Positions 41,390 to 51,335 of a DNA stretch of 64,000 nt are shown piece by piece. The DNA is taken from contig JAIVFI010000036.1 of NCBI GenBank assembly GCA_025558095.1, positions 1 to 64,000 on the forward strand, in the 5' to 3' direction. The notes below the pieces were generated by a model, which saw only the letters and a program-made list of their open reading frames with translations, had not been told where the DNA came from and ran no database searches. A program made the position numbers and the translations under genes. This DNA is from Hyaloraphidium curvatum. Its lineage: Eukaryota; Monoblepharomycota; Hyaloraphidiomycetes; Hyaloraphidiales; Hyaloraphidiaceae. Position 1 is the first letter of the stretch, and each line of letters opens with the position of its first letter.

Positions 41390-44086
41390 TCAGTACCTCC
41401 CCGCCTGCTGCCCCGCCTGCAGCTGCTGCCCGTAGTACCCGCCCTGCATCCCCATCTGCATCTGCATCTGCGGGTACCCCTGCATCTGCTGCTGGTACGC
41501 CGCGTACTGCGGCTGCGGCTGCGCGTACCCCCCTGGCGGCTGTCCCTGTGCCTGCTGCGCCTGCTGCTGCGCTTGCTGCGCCTGCACCGCACCGACGTTG
41601 GGGCTCGGCATCCCCGGCAGCCCGATGCCCGGCGGGAGGGTCTTCATCCCCCCCGCGATCCCTCCCGACCTGCTCCCGGTGGGTACCGCGGCGCCGAACC
41701 CGGGGGGCAGCGTCGCCCCCGCGCGGTCCGAGAACCCCGTGCCGGAGGACTTCGCCCGCGCGATCGAGTCCCCGCTCTGGCTGTTTGCCCCCCTCGACTT
41801 TGGCCTTTCGGGCGCCGGGAGCGGCAGCGCGAACGCGGAGCCGCAGGCGAGGCAGCCGGGCACGCCGGCGGGGTTATGCGCGAGGCAGGCCGGGCAGACG
41901 AGGCCGGCGTCGGTGCTCCGGACCCCGCGGCCGACGACGGCGCCGTTGGTCGCGCTCGGCGGGAGCAGCGGCGCGGAGGAGGACACCAAGATCTGTGAGC
42001 TCTTGATCCGCGGCTTGAGCGGCGCGCCGCCGGCAAGCGCGCCCGACATCGTGCTTCCCCCCAGCGTGGCCATCGTCGCGCCCGCCAGCGAGGCAAAGCT
42101 CGGCCCGGGGCCGACGGCGCGGCTGCCCGTGGGGTACATTGTGCCCGGGGGCAGGTACCCGCTCCGCGCGAGCACGTTGCCGCTCTGCGCCTGCATCATC
42201 CCCGGGGTGTATGTCGAGCTGGCCTGTGCGGCAAAGGGGAGGATGCCGCTGGTCCCCGGCATCGCCGGGGGCAAGGCGAGCGGGGAAGGCTGCGGGATGC
42301 CGGCGGGGAGGAAGGGCGCGCCGAGCGGAGGCGGGGCGCCCGAAAACGCCGGGATCGAGGAAGCGGTCGGCCCGGCGGGGGCGGGCGCGCCCGAGTAGGC
42401 CGACAGGTTGGCGGTGCTCTGCGCCGCGAGCGGGAAGCCCTGACCACCAGGCGGCGGGACGGTGCCTGCGCGGGAGAGCTGCGGTGCGGATTGGGCAGAG
42501 GGGAGGGGCTGCGTGTTGAAGCGCTGCAGGGCCGGGGGCTGCGCGCCGTACCCCGCGGCCGCCATCGCGAGGGAGTAGGCCGAGGCCTGCGGAGCGGCCG
42601 GGGCGCCGGCCCATTGCGCGCCGGGGGCGTAAGCCGCGCCGGGCTGGTTGGCGAATGTGGGGTAGCCAGGGATCTGGGAGTAGGGCAGGCCGGCGGTATA
42701 GGTCGCGCTGGCTTGCCCGGCAAAGGGGGCCGCGGTGACGGGGAGGCCGGCGGTGTAGGTGGATGCCGCCTGGGAGGCGAACGCCGGCGGCGTGGCGGAT
42801 GCGGGGGGTGGTGCACCGGCGTAGTTCGAGGGGGCTTGGGGAGCGAACGACGGTGCGCCGTTCTGCGTGGAAGGGAAGCCGGCGGTATAGGTGCTGGCCG
42901 CCTGGCTTGCGAACGCAGCCCCGCCCCCTTGCGACATCGGCAAGCCCGCGGTGTAGGTGTTCGCCGCCTGGTTGGCAAACGCAGCGCCGCCCCCTCCCTG
43001 CGATACGGGGAGGCCCGCCGTGTACGTGCTCGCCGCCTGGTTCGCAAACGCCTGCCCCCCGGACGGCACGCCGTTGGGCACGGGCGACGGGTACGGCGGG
43101 GTCGCAAACAGCGCCGCCACTGCCGCATTGGGCAGCGCCGGTAACGGTGCCGGGTTCCTCAGCGGGGCCGTTGCGGCCGGCGGTGGCGCCGGCGCGGCCG
43201 GTGGGGGCGTCGCGGCCGCGGTCGGCATGTTCGGCGTGCCCGTCCACATGGTCGGCGTCGGCGTGCCAGAAGTGCCCGTCCCCGAGCGACCCCCGGTGCC
43301 GGCGGTGCCCGGCGTCGGTGTGGCGCTGCCCGAGCCCACCCCCGTGCCTGGCTGGCTGGCGGTGCCGGTGCCGAACTGGGCCCCCGGCGCCCATGCGGTC
43401 CGTTCTGCGTAGGGTACGGCCCGCGGGCGCTCGCCCGAGCGGGTGCCCATCATGTCGTTCGGGCCGTGGATGCCGATGGCGAGGTTGGAAAGGAGGGAGG
43501 AGAGCGAGAGCGGCGGCTTGGGCCGGTGCGTGAGGGTCAGCTGGCCGTCGGCGTTGTAGTCCGGGTCGGCCCCGTAGGCGCTCGATGCGGCGGAATAGTT
43601 TGCAGCGGAGCCGGGCCCCGATGGCGCCTTGATCGGGCCCGTCCTCTTTGGCGACGGGTACACGCGGTCCGACGACGCCGGGGCGTCCCAGCCGTCTGCG
43701 TAGTTTGTCGGGTACGGCATCGAGTCCTCCGAGTCCTTGCTCTCCGCCGGCGACGCCGAGTACGGGGCGTCGGGCATGCGAGCGGGCACGGCCAGGTGGT
43801 CCGCCGGCAGCTCGGGCACCGCGGCGGCCGGCAGCCGCTCGCCCCACGCGCCCTCGGGCATCCGCAGCTGCAGCCCGGGCGGCGGCTTCCGCGGCGGCGT
43901 CGGGCCCCGCGGCAGCCCGGTCGGCGCGACCGACGAGTCGTCCGACGGCCGCCGCGCCGTCGGCACCAGCAGCCCGCCCGCGCCCGCCGCCCCCGCGTCC
44001 GCCGGCGTCACGTGCGCGTAGTCGGCCCACGCCGCCGCCGCGCTGAGCGCCGGCGAGGCCGCCGGCACGCCCGGGTCGGCGGACAT
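41390..44086 (-). CDS. Large low-complexity protein with zinc-ribbon and Gln-rich tail
   Basis: A single exon of 898 residues from the ATG at 44086. Residues 1-200 are Pro/Ala-rich with an acidic Ser segment (PAESKDSEDSMPYPT). Around residues 340-500 an imperfect 16-20-residue motif recurs: FANQAASTYTAGLPVSQGG, FASQAASTYTAGFP and variants, at least seven times. Near residue 725 a compact C4 zinc module reads LVCPACLAHNPAGVPGCLAC (C-x2-C-x10-C-x2-C), similar to RanBP2-type fingers. The C-terminus is Gln/Met/Tyr-rich (QQAQQQAQQAQG, QMQMQMGMQGGYYGQQ). Composition suggests an RNA-granule, endocytic (Pan1/Ent-like) or transcription scaffold. None is proven. I see no catalytic domain. Confidence 0.65.
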   Translation of the reverse strand: MSADPGVPAASPALSAAAAWADYAHVTPADAGAAGAGGLLVPTARRPSDDSSVAPTGLPRGPTPPRKPPPGLQLRMPEGAWGERLPAAAVPELPADHLAVPARMPDAPYSASPAESKDSEDSMPYPTNYADGWDAPASSDRVYPSPKRTGPIKAPSGPGSAANYSAASSAYGADPDYNADGQLTLTHRPKPPLSLSSLLSNLAIGIHGPNDMMGTRSGERPRAVPYAERTAWAPGAQFGTGTASQPGTGVGSGSATPTPGTAGTGGRSGTGTSGTPTPTMWTGTPNMPTAAATPPPAAPAPPPAATAPLRNPAPLPALPNAAVAALFATPPYPSPVPNGVPSGGQAFANQAASTYTAGLPVSQGGGGAAFANQAANTYTAGLPMSQGGGAAFASQAASTYTAGFPSTQNGAPSFAPQAPSNYAGAPPPASATPPAFASQAASTYTAGLPVTAAPFAGQASATYTAGLPYSQIPGYPTFANQPGAAYAPGAQWAGAPAAPQASAYSLAMAAAGYGAQPPALQRFNTQPLPSAQSAPQLSRAGTVPPPGGQGFPLAAQSTANLSAYSGAPAPAGPTASSIPAFSGAPPPLGAPFLPAGIPQPSPLALPPAMPGTSGILPFAAQASSTYTPGMMQAQSGNVLARSGYLPPGTMYPTGSRAVGPGPSFASLAGATMATLGGSTMSGALAGGAPLKPRIKSSQILVSSSAPLLPPSATNGAVVGRGVRSTDAGLVCPACLAHNPAGVPGCLACGSAFALPLPAPERPKSRGANSQSGDSIARAKSSGTGFSDRAGATLPPGFGAAVPTGSRSGGIAGGMKTLPPGIGLPGMPSPNVGAVQAQQAQQQAQQAQGQPPGGYAQPQPQYAAYQQQMQGYPQMQMQMGMQGGYYGQQLQAGQQAGRY

Positions 44087-44683
44087 TGCGCGGCCGAACG
44101 TCGCTCTCCGTTTACCTGCTGCGGGCGGCGGTCCCTTCGGCCCGCTCCCCAGATCCCCCTCGCAGGCTACCTAGCAAACAGGCGGCGGAAATCACCGCAA
44201 TGTGGTCTCCAGGTTGCGATTCGAGCTCATCGGGCGGTTGCGGCCGGGATTCGTCGTTTCCGCCCAGGGCATCCGGGGCGCCCCGACCGCGGATCCCCCG
44301 CCCCGCACGGGCAAGCCCCCCGCCTCGGGGCATGCCCTGCCCCCGGAAAACACTCCCATGCAGCGCATCGGATCACAATACATTCAGGAAAAATGGCCCG
44401 GGCTCGGAAGATGGCGGCATCGGACCTTGGGGTGCGTGGAACGGACCGTGCGGCCACCGCGGCTTCCTCCCCAGCAAGGGACGGAATGGCCTTCGGCGGA
44501 CCGCAGTACGGCGCGAGACAAAAGACAAAAGAGCTCTTCGATCCCATGGAAGCGGCGGCGGCCCCAAATTCCGTCGCCAGCGTCCCCGTCCCCGCTCCCT
44601 GGCCGTCCTTGCGTCCCTGTCAGCAGCGGTCCGGTCCCCTTATGCGGTCTCAGAGCGTGGGAGAACGGCGGAAGCATTCTATC

Positions 44684-46723
44684 GGCGCCGTCTCCCCGGG
44701 GTAACCGCCCCGCCCTGGTACGGTTGGGGCGCACAGGGAGGATTGACGGCGCCGTCCCTTCCGCTCGTGGTCGTACTCCGCCGCCACCGGCGCCAGCCCG
44801 TCGATCGAACCATGGTCCGGGCCACTGCTTCGGCGCCGTAGCCGGCCACTTGGAAACGGTCCCGCCGCGAAGCGGCGGGACGCGCCAGTGGATGCGGCGG
44901 CGCCGCCCTGCCCTTCGTCCCTGCCTGTCCCCTTCCGGCTCCGCACGAGGGCGACTCTCCCGGTGCATGCAACCTCGTCCCCGGCACCGCAGCTTCTCGT
45001 GCCTTTGCGCCCTGCTGGGAAACAAAGGCCGTGCGATCGGGCGGCGCCGTCCCAACCTCCCTTGCTGGTACCCACCCCTCGATCCGCCGGATCAGAAAGT
45101 AGAGCTACCGTACCGTGCGCTTCTTTTCCGGCGCCTCCCGCAGTTGCACGGATCGAAGCCCCGTCTTGGAACGGGCGGGGCGCTCCGGGGCATGCGGCGG
45201 CGCCGTCCTCATCCTTGCCCCCCAAGTGGTCCTCGTCCTCCAGGTTCGTGTGAAGTCGAACAGGCAGGCGTCCGGCGCAGCTCGGTCCCGGCGCTGCCGT
45301 TTACAAGAACGTGCCGGCCCGCCGCCGAGACGGCGGGCAATCCGAGGTGTGAGGCAGCGCCAGTCCGAATCCTCGCGCAGGCAAGCTCGTCCGGTCCGCC
45401 CATACATCGATCAGCTATTCGTCCCGAGCAGTCTCGTTCCGGCGCCGCCGATGTATCTCCTGGATCGTCGCCCCTCCGGCGAACGGCGGGGCGGGCCGGG
45501 CGATCCGGCGGCGCCTTCCTCAGACTTTGGTCCCCGTCCGCTCGGGCCGCCGATCTGCGCCACCATCCCGCCAGTTCGCTTCTGTTCCGGCGCAGCCGTC
45601 TTCGATGCGGAGAGGTGCCCCGTCTTGGAACGGGCGGGGCTCTCCGCGGCAACCGGCGGCGCCGTCGGTCGGTCCGCGTCCTTGTGCACCCGCAGCTTGC
45701 CTCGCGCCCGTCCGAAAGATCATCCGGCATGCGACAATTCCATCCGGCGCCGCCCAGGACACACGCTTGGCCCCGCCGCTGGAACGGCGAGGCGCCAAAG
45801 GCCCTGCGGTGGCGCCATCCGATCGTGCTCTTGCCCGTGATCCCCTCGCTGCGTCCTGTAGGCCCCGGCGGCGCCGCTGACTGCCAGACGGTTCGCCCCA
45901 CCTCGCTCGGGTGGGGCGAGCTGGGAGTCTGGCGGCGCCGTCCGTCCGCACCCATGCCCCGTCGCGGTGGGCCGCCCCTCGATCGCGTGTCTGTGAATGC
46001 GGCGCCGGCGCCACCGAAACGATCAAATGGGAAAGAGCCCCGCAGCCGTGACTGCGGGGCTCCCCGCTAGATTTGGCGGCGCCATCCTGCCCGATCGCGT
46101 ACCCGGATGCGAACGCACGGCGCCACTCTCCCACTCATTTGCTTGGGCAGCGTTTGTAAAGCGCAGCCCAGGTGCTGGGAAAGCGGCGCCATCCCTCCGT
46201 CCGCGCACTTCGTGTTCGCAGTCGATCCGCTCATCATCCGGCGCTGCCCCGACTTTCGGATTTCGGAGCTGGCCCGCAGCCAGGACTGCGTGCCCTCACG
46301 GCGAGCCACGGCGGCGCCGGCGCTGTCCCCGCTGGCAGATTCTGAAATAGGGCGCCGCCACCGGGCCCTATTGTCTCTCCTCGGCACGGCTGAGGACGCC
46401 AGGCCGGTCCAGAGAGCGGCGCCCATGTCCACAGCTCATGTCGATCCGGTCGCTCTTGGTCCCACCAGTCCGGCGCCGCCCATCATTCAATTGTGTCGTA
46501 CAGCCGAAGCTGCGCGACGCGTCCTTGTTGATCGCGGCGGCGCCATTGCTGGCGGGGTCGAGAAAGCATCCATCCAGAGCTGCCGACGATGTACTTCCAG
46601 CCGTAGCTTGCCCACCTGCATGCTCCCCTTCGCTTTGTCCCCCCAGGATGGTCCACAGGGCACAGACTGGTTCCAAGGCGGCGCCGATCCCGTCCGATCT
46701 GCTTTCGGATGCGCGCTGGCGCC
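44684..46723. repeat. Array of GC hairpins followed by GGCGCC, about 67-bp spacing
   Basis: GGCGCC occurs about 28 times in 2.04 kb. Positions include 44684, 44748, 44789, 44832, 44899, 45043, 45130, 45199, 45441, 45510, 45658, 45746, 45811, 45870, 45934, 46001, 46078, 46119, 46185, 46313, 46351, 46418, 46472, 46539, 46680 and 46718. Many steps are 64-73 bp or twice that. Diverged sites (GGCGCA/GGCGCT at 45274, 45290, 45589, 46240) partly fill gaps. GC stems precede many sites by 12-24 bp: 44859-44881 (10-bp stem, GAA loop), 45160-45175, 45317-45338, 45619-45634, 45774-45789, 45893-45919 and 46035-46062 (11-bp stem). Several loops are 6 nt (CTTGGA, CTGGAA, CCGAGA, CCGTGA). Sequence between is otherwise unique. 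Confidence 0.6.
46035..46062. repeat. Perfect 11-bp hairpin inside the array
   Basis: GAGCCCCGCAG, a 6-nt loop CCGTGA, then CTGCGGGGCTC. It is the longest perfect stem seen in the array, 16 bp before the GGCGCC at 46078. Confidence 0.8.
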
Positions 46724-47623
46724 GTGCGCGATGGGAAAGGCAAATTCCGCCGAGACTACACGTCCACCCGCCGCCTGCTTGAGCGGCCGATCATGCAAGC
46801 CGGTGCAGAGTCCCACGATTGATCTCGTCCAGCTCGTCTGTAGAGGGTCTTGCTTGTTCCCGCCGCGGAAAGCAAAAGTGCAACCGTGCCCTGCCCCTCC
46901 CGCGGTGGGGCACGTCGGGCCGGATCTCCGCGGCGGACCCCGGAAATCCCACGTCCGTCCGTGCAGCTCCACTCCCAACTTTTACGCACGACGTGAGGCG
47001 CTGGTGGTCCTCTCTCGCCGTATCCGGTGCCAGCCACCGCGAAGGAACCCCGCCGTCGGAGCGGAGGGGCTCTCCTCGGGCGAGCGCAGCAACGCCCCGG
47101 CTCCCGTGGTGATCTTCCGAGGGCCCTTCGGATGAGGCGTTCATGCGCGCTGCACTGAAACAGCGCAGCGCCAAGCAGACACCGAGGCGCCCTCCGGATC
47201 CGCGTCCGCCCCGTCGTCCCGGGAACGCAGCGCTCCGTGGGCCCTCGGGCGCCGCGACCAAGACCAAGAGTGAAGCGTTCGCAACTCCGAATGTCGTCCC
47301 AGGCAAGAGCTAAACAGGTCCGCGGTGTCACAGCTGCCGACTTTCACCACTCGCCGAAGCCGGCGGCGAAAGGGACCGCGCGCGACACCACACACCCGCG
47401 TCCATCTCATGATGTCCGAAATGCTATTCGTTGTCGTCGCCAGTGGGCGGGAGCAGCATGTTCATCAGGGGTTTGTGAGGTCGGACCGATGACGTGCGCG
47501 ATGTGCGCGAAAGCCCGCCAGACCACGCTCAAACTGATGCGGAGACTTCGACTCCAATCAACTTCAATAAGCAAATCATTCGAATAGATTACATATTTCA
47601 CCCCTCTCCACTGCCCTTCTCAA

Positions 47624-48993
47624 TCACGCCCAACCCGCGGTGCTGCAGTCCGGCCCGGTCCAGCCCGGCGAGCACACGCACACGCCGGATACGCACCGCC
47701 CGGTGGCCCAGTAGACGCCCTGTCCGCAGCCGGGCGGGCAGCCGGCGGCAGTGGAGGTGGTGGATGTGGTCCGGGAGGTGGTCTGCGTCGAGGAGGTGGT
47801 TCTGCGGGTCGTCGAGGATATGGCGGTCGTCGAGGTCGTCGGGGGCGAGGTGGTGGTGCTGGCCGGCTTGGTCGTCGTGGATGCGGAGGAGGTGGAGACA
47901 GAGGAGGTGGGGGAGGTGGAAATCGAAGAGGCGGTCGAAGAGGGCGAGGCGCTGGTTGTAGGGCACTGAGTCACGGTCGTAGTCTGCGGAAGACGCAACC
48001 GTCAGTCAAGCGGTCCTACAGGAGACCCGGTCGCACGCACCTTGGTGACGTAGACGGTGATCGGCGAGGCCGTCGCAGTCGCAGTGGTGCACGACGCCGA
48101 AGAGCTCGCGGTCGTGCTCGTCGCCGAGGCACTCGAGACCGTGCTCGTAGAAGCGCTTGCGGTCACGCTCGCCGAAGTCGTGCTGGTCGCGCTCGTCGAA
48201 GAGCTCCCGCCAAACATCGACCCTTCCTTGTACGCCTTGGCCCCCGTGCACTCCTCCATCGTCACCAGCGTGTACCCCTTCTTCCTGATCTCCGCAATGA
48301 CGTTCGCCGCGGCGTCCACCGTCCACGAGTTGATGTCGTGCATCAGAGCAATCGGCCCGCCCGCCGATCCGGGCGCCGGCAGCGCCTTGGCCCACGATAC
48401 CATCGCCGCGGCGGACTGGTCCCGCCAGTCGAACGAGTCCTGGCTCCAGACGGTGATCGAGAGGTTGAACTTGCGGACGGTGGCCCCCGTGGGGGCGTCG
48501 ATCTCGCCATAGGGCGGGCGCATGGTGGCGGGACGGCGGGAGATGGCGGAGAAGACGGCGGATTCGGTGCGGTTGAGCTCGGAGGTGACGGCGGAGGCGG
48601 AGATGGTGGGCAGGTAGGGGTGCGTGAACGTGTGCGAGGCGATCTGCGGGAAGGAAAGGTGAGCGGCGTGCCAGGAGACGTCGCCGCCAGCATGCGCACC
48701 TGGTGACCCTCGGCAAAAGCGCGCGCGACGACGGCGGGGTAGTCTTGCACGTTCTGGCCGATCACGAAGAAGGTGACGTGGGCCGCGGCGGCCTTGAGAG
48801 TGTCGAGCAGGCGCTCCGTGTGCTGGGCAGGCCCGTCGTCGAAGGTGAGGGCGAAATGCGCGGGGTTGATGCACTGCTTGAAGTCGAAGACGCCGGTGTC
48901 GGCCCAGTAGGCGCGCCGGGCGAGAGGGGCGGCGGCGGCGAGGGGCAGGGCGGCGAGGGCGGCGGCGGCGGCGGCGGCGGCGAAGAGCTTCAT
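47624..48993 (-). CDS. Secreted NodB polysaccharide deacetylase (chitin-deacetylase-like) with Ser/Thr linker and EGF-like end
   Basis: Three exons (48993-48700, 48643-48041, 47983-47624), 418 residues. The signal peptide is Ala-rich (residues 1-22). NodB motifs are in order: FALTFDDGPAQHT (Asp pair), ASHTFTHPYL (H-x3-H metal ligands, joined by splicing), MRPPYGE, VWSQDSFDW and IALMHDIN. All catalytic positions are present. A Ser/Thr-rich stretch of over 100 residues follows (SSSTSATSTTSASVTAS and similar), then CPPGCGQGVYWATGRC and VCVCSPGWTGPDC, an EGF-like module. It probably deacetylates chitin to chitosan in the wall or outside the cell. TATAAA at 49058-49063 lies 65 bp upstream of the ATG. 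Confidence 0.9.
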
Positions 48994-49844
48994 GGTCGCG
49001 GGTGGTGGTTCGTCTGAGTGTGAGTTGATGGCGATTGGACGTCGGGGAGGCCGTGCTTTATACCTCGATGTGCGGTCCGTGTGACGGTACACGAGCGCGG
49101 ACGAGCGGAGTTTGAGGCCCGTTACACCAGGGGTTGTGGTGCGCCCGACCGGCAATGTACCGGGCTCCGGCCCCACGCCGCTATCGTCGGACCTTCTTTC
49201 GTGATGACCGGAAGTGAAATGAGCTGAAACATTGGCCTTTGGGGGACGAGGATGAGAAAGGAAGCACGGGATGGACGGCGACGTCGTGCAACGAGATTGG
49301 GAGAGTCTCCGCCGGATCCCAATCCGGGCTCGCAGCGCAAAGAGCTCACGTAGCAGTCGTAACATCATTTAATCTTTGGAATCGAACGACAGATCGCCCC
49401 GGCCTTCCGGCTGCTGACTGGCGCCCGCCCGCCCCCTGTACTCCACCCCGTCCATTGGCCCCTCCTCGTCCTCGAGCTCGCTATCCTCCACCTCCTTCGC
49501 GATCTGCCGCGCAACCCGGCGCGTCCGGATTCCCCAGATTGCTGACGCGCCGCGGACGCTTCCAGCCGGTCTGCGGGAAATAGGTACAGGAATTCCAAGC
49601 ATGTCAGTGGCTCGCATCAGATGAACGACGTCCGGGCCCTGAGCCCTCCCGGGGCAATCCACGGCGCCTTGCATCAAGGCGTTGCGGATCGAGTGGCCAC
49701 AAAAGCTGCCCTTCTATTTCTTTTATTTCATTTTCTCGATCGTTCTTATCTGATTGGTTGCCGGAGCCTTCGGTGCCCGTGAGCGGCGGCAGCGGCGCGG
49801 GGGATTTGCCTCACCCCGCTCGTCGCTGCCTCCCGAAGTTCGCG
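48994..49844. other. Divergent intergenic region
   Basis: These 851 bp separate the deacetylase start (minus, 48993) and the membrane-protein start (plus, 49845). Apart from the TATA box at 49058 I see no clear element. Frames at 49239-49680 look non-coding. Confidence 0.4.
49058..49063 (-). promoter_or_regulatory. TATA box of the deacetylase gene
   Basis: The minus strand reads GGTATAAAGC, 65 bp before the ATG at 48993. It is the only clear TATAAA in a suitable position upstream of a gene in this window. Confidence 0.5.
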
Positions 49845-51296
49845 ATGGCGCCGCCGGAGCCCGTGTCCTTCGCGCCGCGCGAGCTGCTCGCGCTCTTCCC
49901 CGAGCCGCCGCCGCCGACGCCGTTCCCGTCGGGCGCGGCGGGGCCGCCCGACCCGGCGGCGGACGCGCGCGCGCAGTCGCCCCTCACGAAGGCGGCGCTG
50001 CTGTCGGCGCTCGCCCGGTCGCCCGCCCTGCAATTTGCCACGCGCGTGCAGCTCGGGGACCCGTCGGCCGCGCACCTGTTTGCCCGCAGCGCGCTCCTGT
50101 TCGTCTCGACCGCCCTCGTCGCCGTCGTGCCACCGGCTTTAAGCGCCTCGGGCTCGCTGCAGCTGGCGATCGGCACCGCCGCTTTCCTACTGGCGGTTGC
50201 CGTGCCGCTCCTCGTGCTTCCTCTGGCGGCAAAGTTCCGCGCGTCCCTGGCCCCTCGGCACACCGCCGACCTCTCGGCGCACTGCACCGCAGGCCTCGCC
50301 CGGTGGCAGCAGCTGGTGGCCGGCGACGCCCCCTCGCCGCTCACGGCGCACGACCCGGCCGACGAATTGTGTCCCTGCCCCGCCGCCTCGTGCGCCGGCG
50401 GCTGCGTGGGCAAGGCAGACTGGCAATGCGCTGCAGAGTGGGCCGTCAAGTACTGCCTGTGGCTCTTCATCGGGCTGTGCACGTGCTGGTCCGCTTTCTT
50501 CGCCCCGGGGGCCCTCGATCGCGCCTGGAGCATCGTCGTGGTGGCGCAGTACCTCGCCGTCAGCATCCTCATCGGCTTCGCATTCACCGCCGCCAGGCTC
50601 TACACCAGCCCGCCATTGCTCGAGGTCACCGACCGCCTGCGCCGCCGCGCCGTGGACCTCGCCCTGGCCGGCATGCTCGCGCCTTTGCGCGCCGGCGCCG
50701 AATCCCTCGGCGCCTCCCCGTTCCCGTCTCCCCCCCCTCCGGGCACCCTCGAGCCCTTCCAGGAGCTGCACCTCCTCCTCACCTCCTTCTGGGCCCGCCG
50801 CGTGCGGCGCCATGCCACCTCGCTCCCCATCCTCCTCACCCTGGGCCCGTACCTCGCCTGGGCCGTCGCCAACGCCGCGGCGTGCGCGTGCATCCCCTCG
50901 TACTACCTCTCCTACTTTGCCTACATCGCCGCCGTCTCGCTGTACGACCTCGTCGCCGTGGCAGCGGAGAACAGGGCCGTGGACGGGCTGCGCGGGGCAT
51001 ACGGCGCCGCGCTGCGGGAGCTCCGGCTGCTCCGCGACCGGGTTGCGCTCTCCCCGGCCCCGGCGACCGGGGACCGGAACGACCTCCTCGCGGCCCTGGG
51101 CGCCCGCGCGGAGCTGCTCGGGTGCTTCGCGGCGGACCTGGACGCGTGCAGGGCGCGGCTGCTGGGTTTCGTCGTGGACGGGGGCGTGCTCCGCACGCTC
51201 GCGGCGACGGCGCTGACACTCCTGGTCGGCGTCTGGGGGATCCTGAGGGGGCTGGGGGTGGTGGTGGTCATGGGGACCATTTGTCCGGTAAGGTAG
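49845..51296 (+). CDS. Intact HDP-CPC family 7-TM protein, function unknown
   Basis: A single exon of 483 residues from the ATG at 49845 (GCGATGG). It is the only member here with a complete frame. FAPRELLALFPEPPPPTPFP (residues 7-26) is followed by PDPAADAR, also found in the member at 58243. About seven hydrophobic spans fall near residues 75-96, 100-122, 205-225, 228-250, 335-355, 358-378 and 450-475. The cytosolic or luminal loop after span 2 ends with the motif HDPADELCPCPAASCAGGC, near residue 169. The C-terminus is VLRTLAATALTLLVGVWGIL then GTICPVR. I recognise no named family. A receptor, channel or transporter role is possible and cannot be decided from sequence. It is convergent with the SDR gene, 39 bp apart. 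Confidence 0.75.
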   Translation: MAPPEPVSFAPRELLALFPEPPPPTPFPSGAAGPPDPAADARAQSPLTKAALLSALARSPALQFATRVQLGDPSAAHLFARSALLFVSTALVAVVPPALSASGSLQLAIGTAAFLLAVAVPLLVLPLAAKFRASLAPRHTADLSAHCTAGLARWQQLVAGDAPSPLTAHDPADELCPCPAASCAGGCVGKADWQCAAEWAVKYCLWLFIGLCTCWSAFFAPGALDRAWSIVVVAQYLAVSILIGFAFTAARLYTSPPLLEVTDRLRRRAVDLALAGMLAPLRAGAESLGASPFPSPPPPGTLEPFQELHLLLTSFWARRVRRHATSLPILLTLGPYLAWAVANAAACACIPSYYLSYFAYIAAVSLYDLVAVAAENRAVDGLRGAYGAALRELRLLRDRVALSPAPATGDRNDLLAALGARAELLGCFAADLDACRARLLGFVVDGGVLRTLAATALTLLVGVWGILRGLGVVVVMGTICPVR

Positions 51297-51335
51297 AAGG
51301 AGCTCGGTTCTGGGGCGCCGATCCGTGGTGCGACT

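Larger units (their letters stand above)
44087..47623. other. 3.5-kb gene-free stretch
   Basis: Between the starts/ends at 44086 and 47624 I find no gene. Long frames on plus (for example across 44202-46070) are Arg/Pro/Ser-rich, cross the repeat array and lack any domain. The centre (44684-46723) is the hairpin-GGCGCC array listed separately. The part 46750-47600 shows nothing recognisable. Confidence 0.45.

Noticed and set aside
44202-46070. 622-codon plus-strand frame across the hairpin array
   Set aside because: Composition is Arg/Pro/Ser-rich, there is no domain or good start, and it runs through inverted repeats that conserve DNA structure rather than codons.
44684-46723. CRISPR array
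   Set aside because: The regular spacing is suggestive, but there is no identical 23-47-bp direct repeat, the intervals vary, no cas genes exist, and the genome is eukaryotic.
49845-51296. Identification of the membrane family as insect-type gustatory/odorant receptors
   Set aside because: Seven spans fit, but the diagnostic TM7 motif is missing and the cysteine motif is foreign to that family. Kept only as a hypothesis to test.
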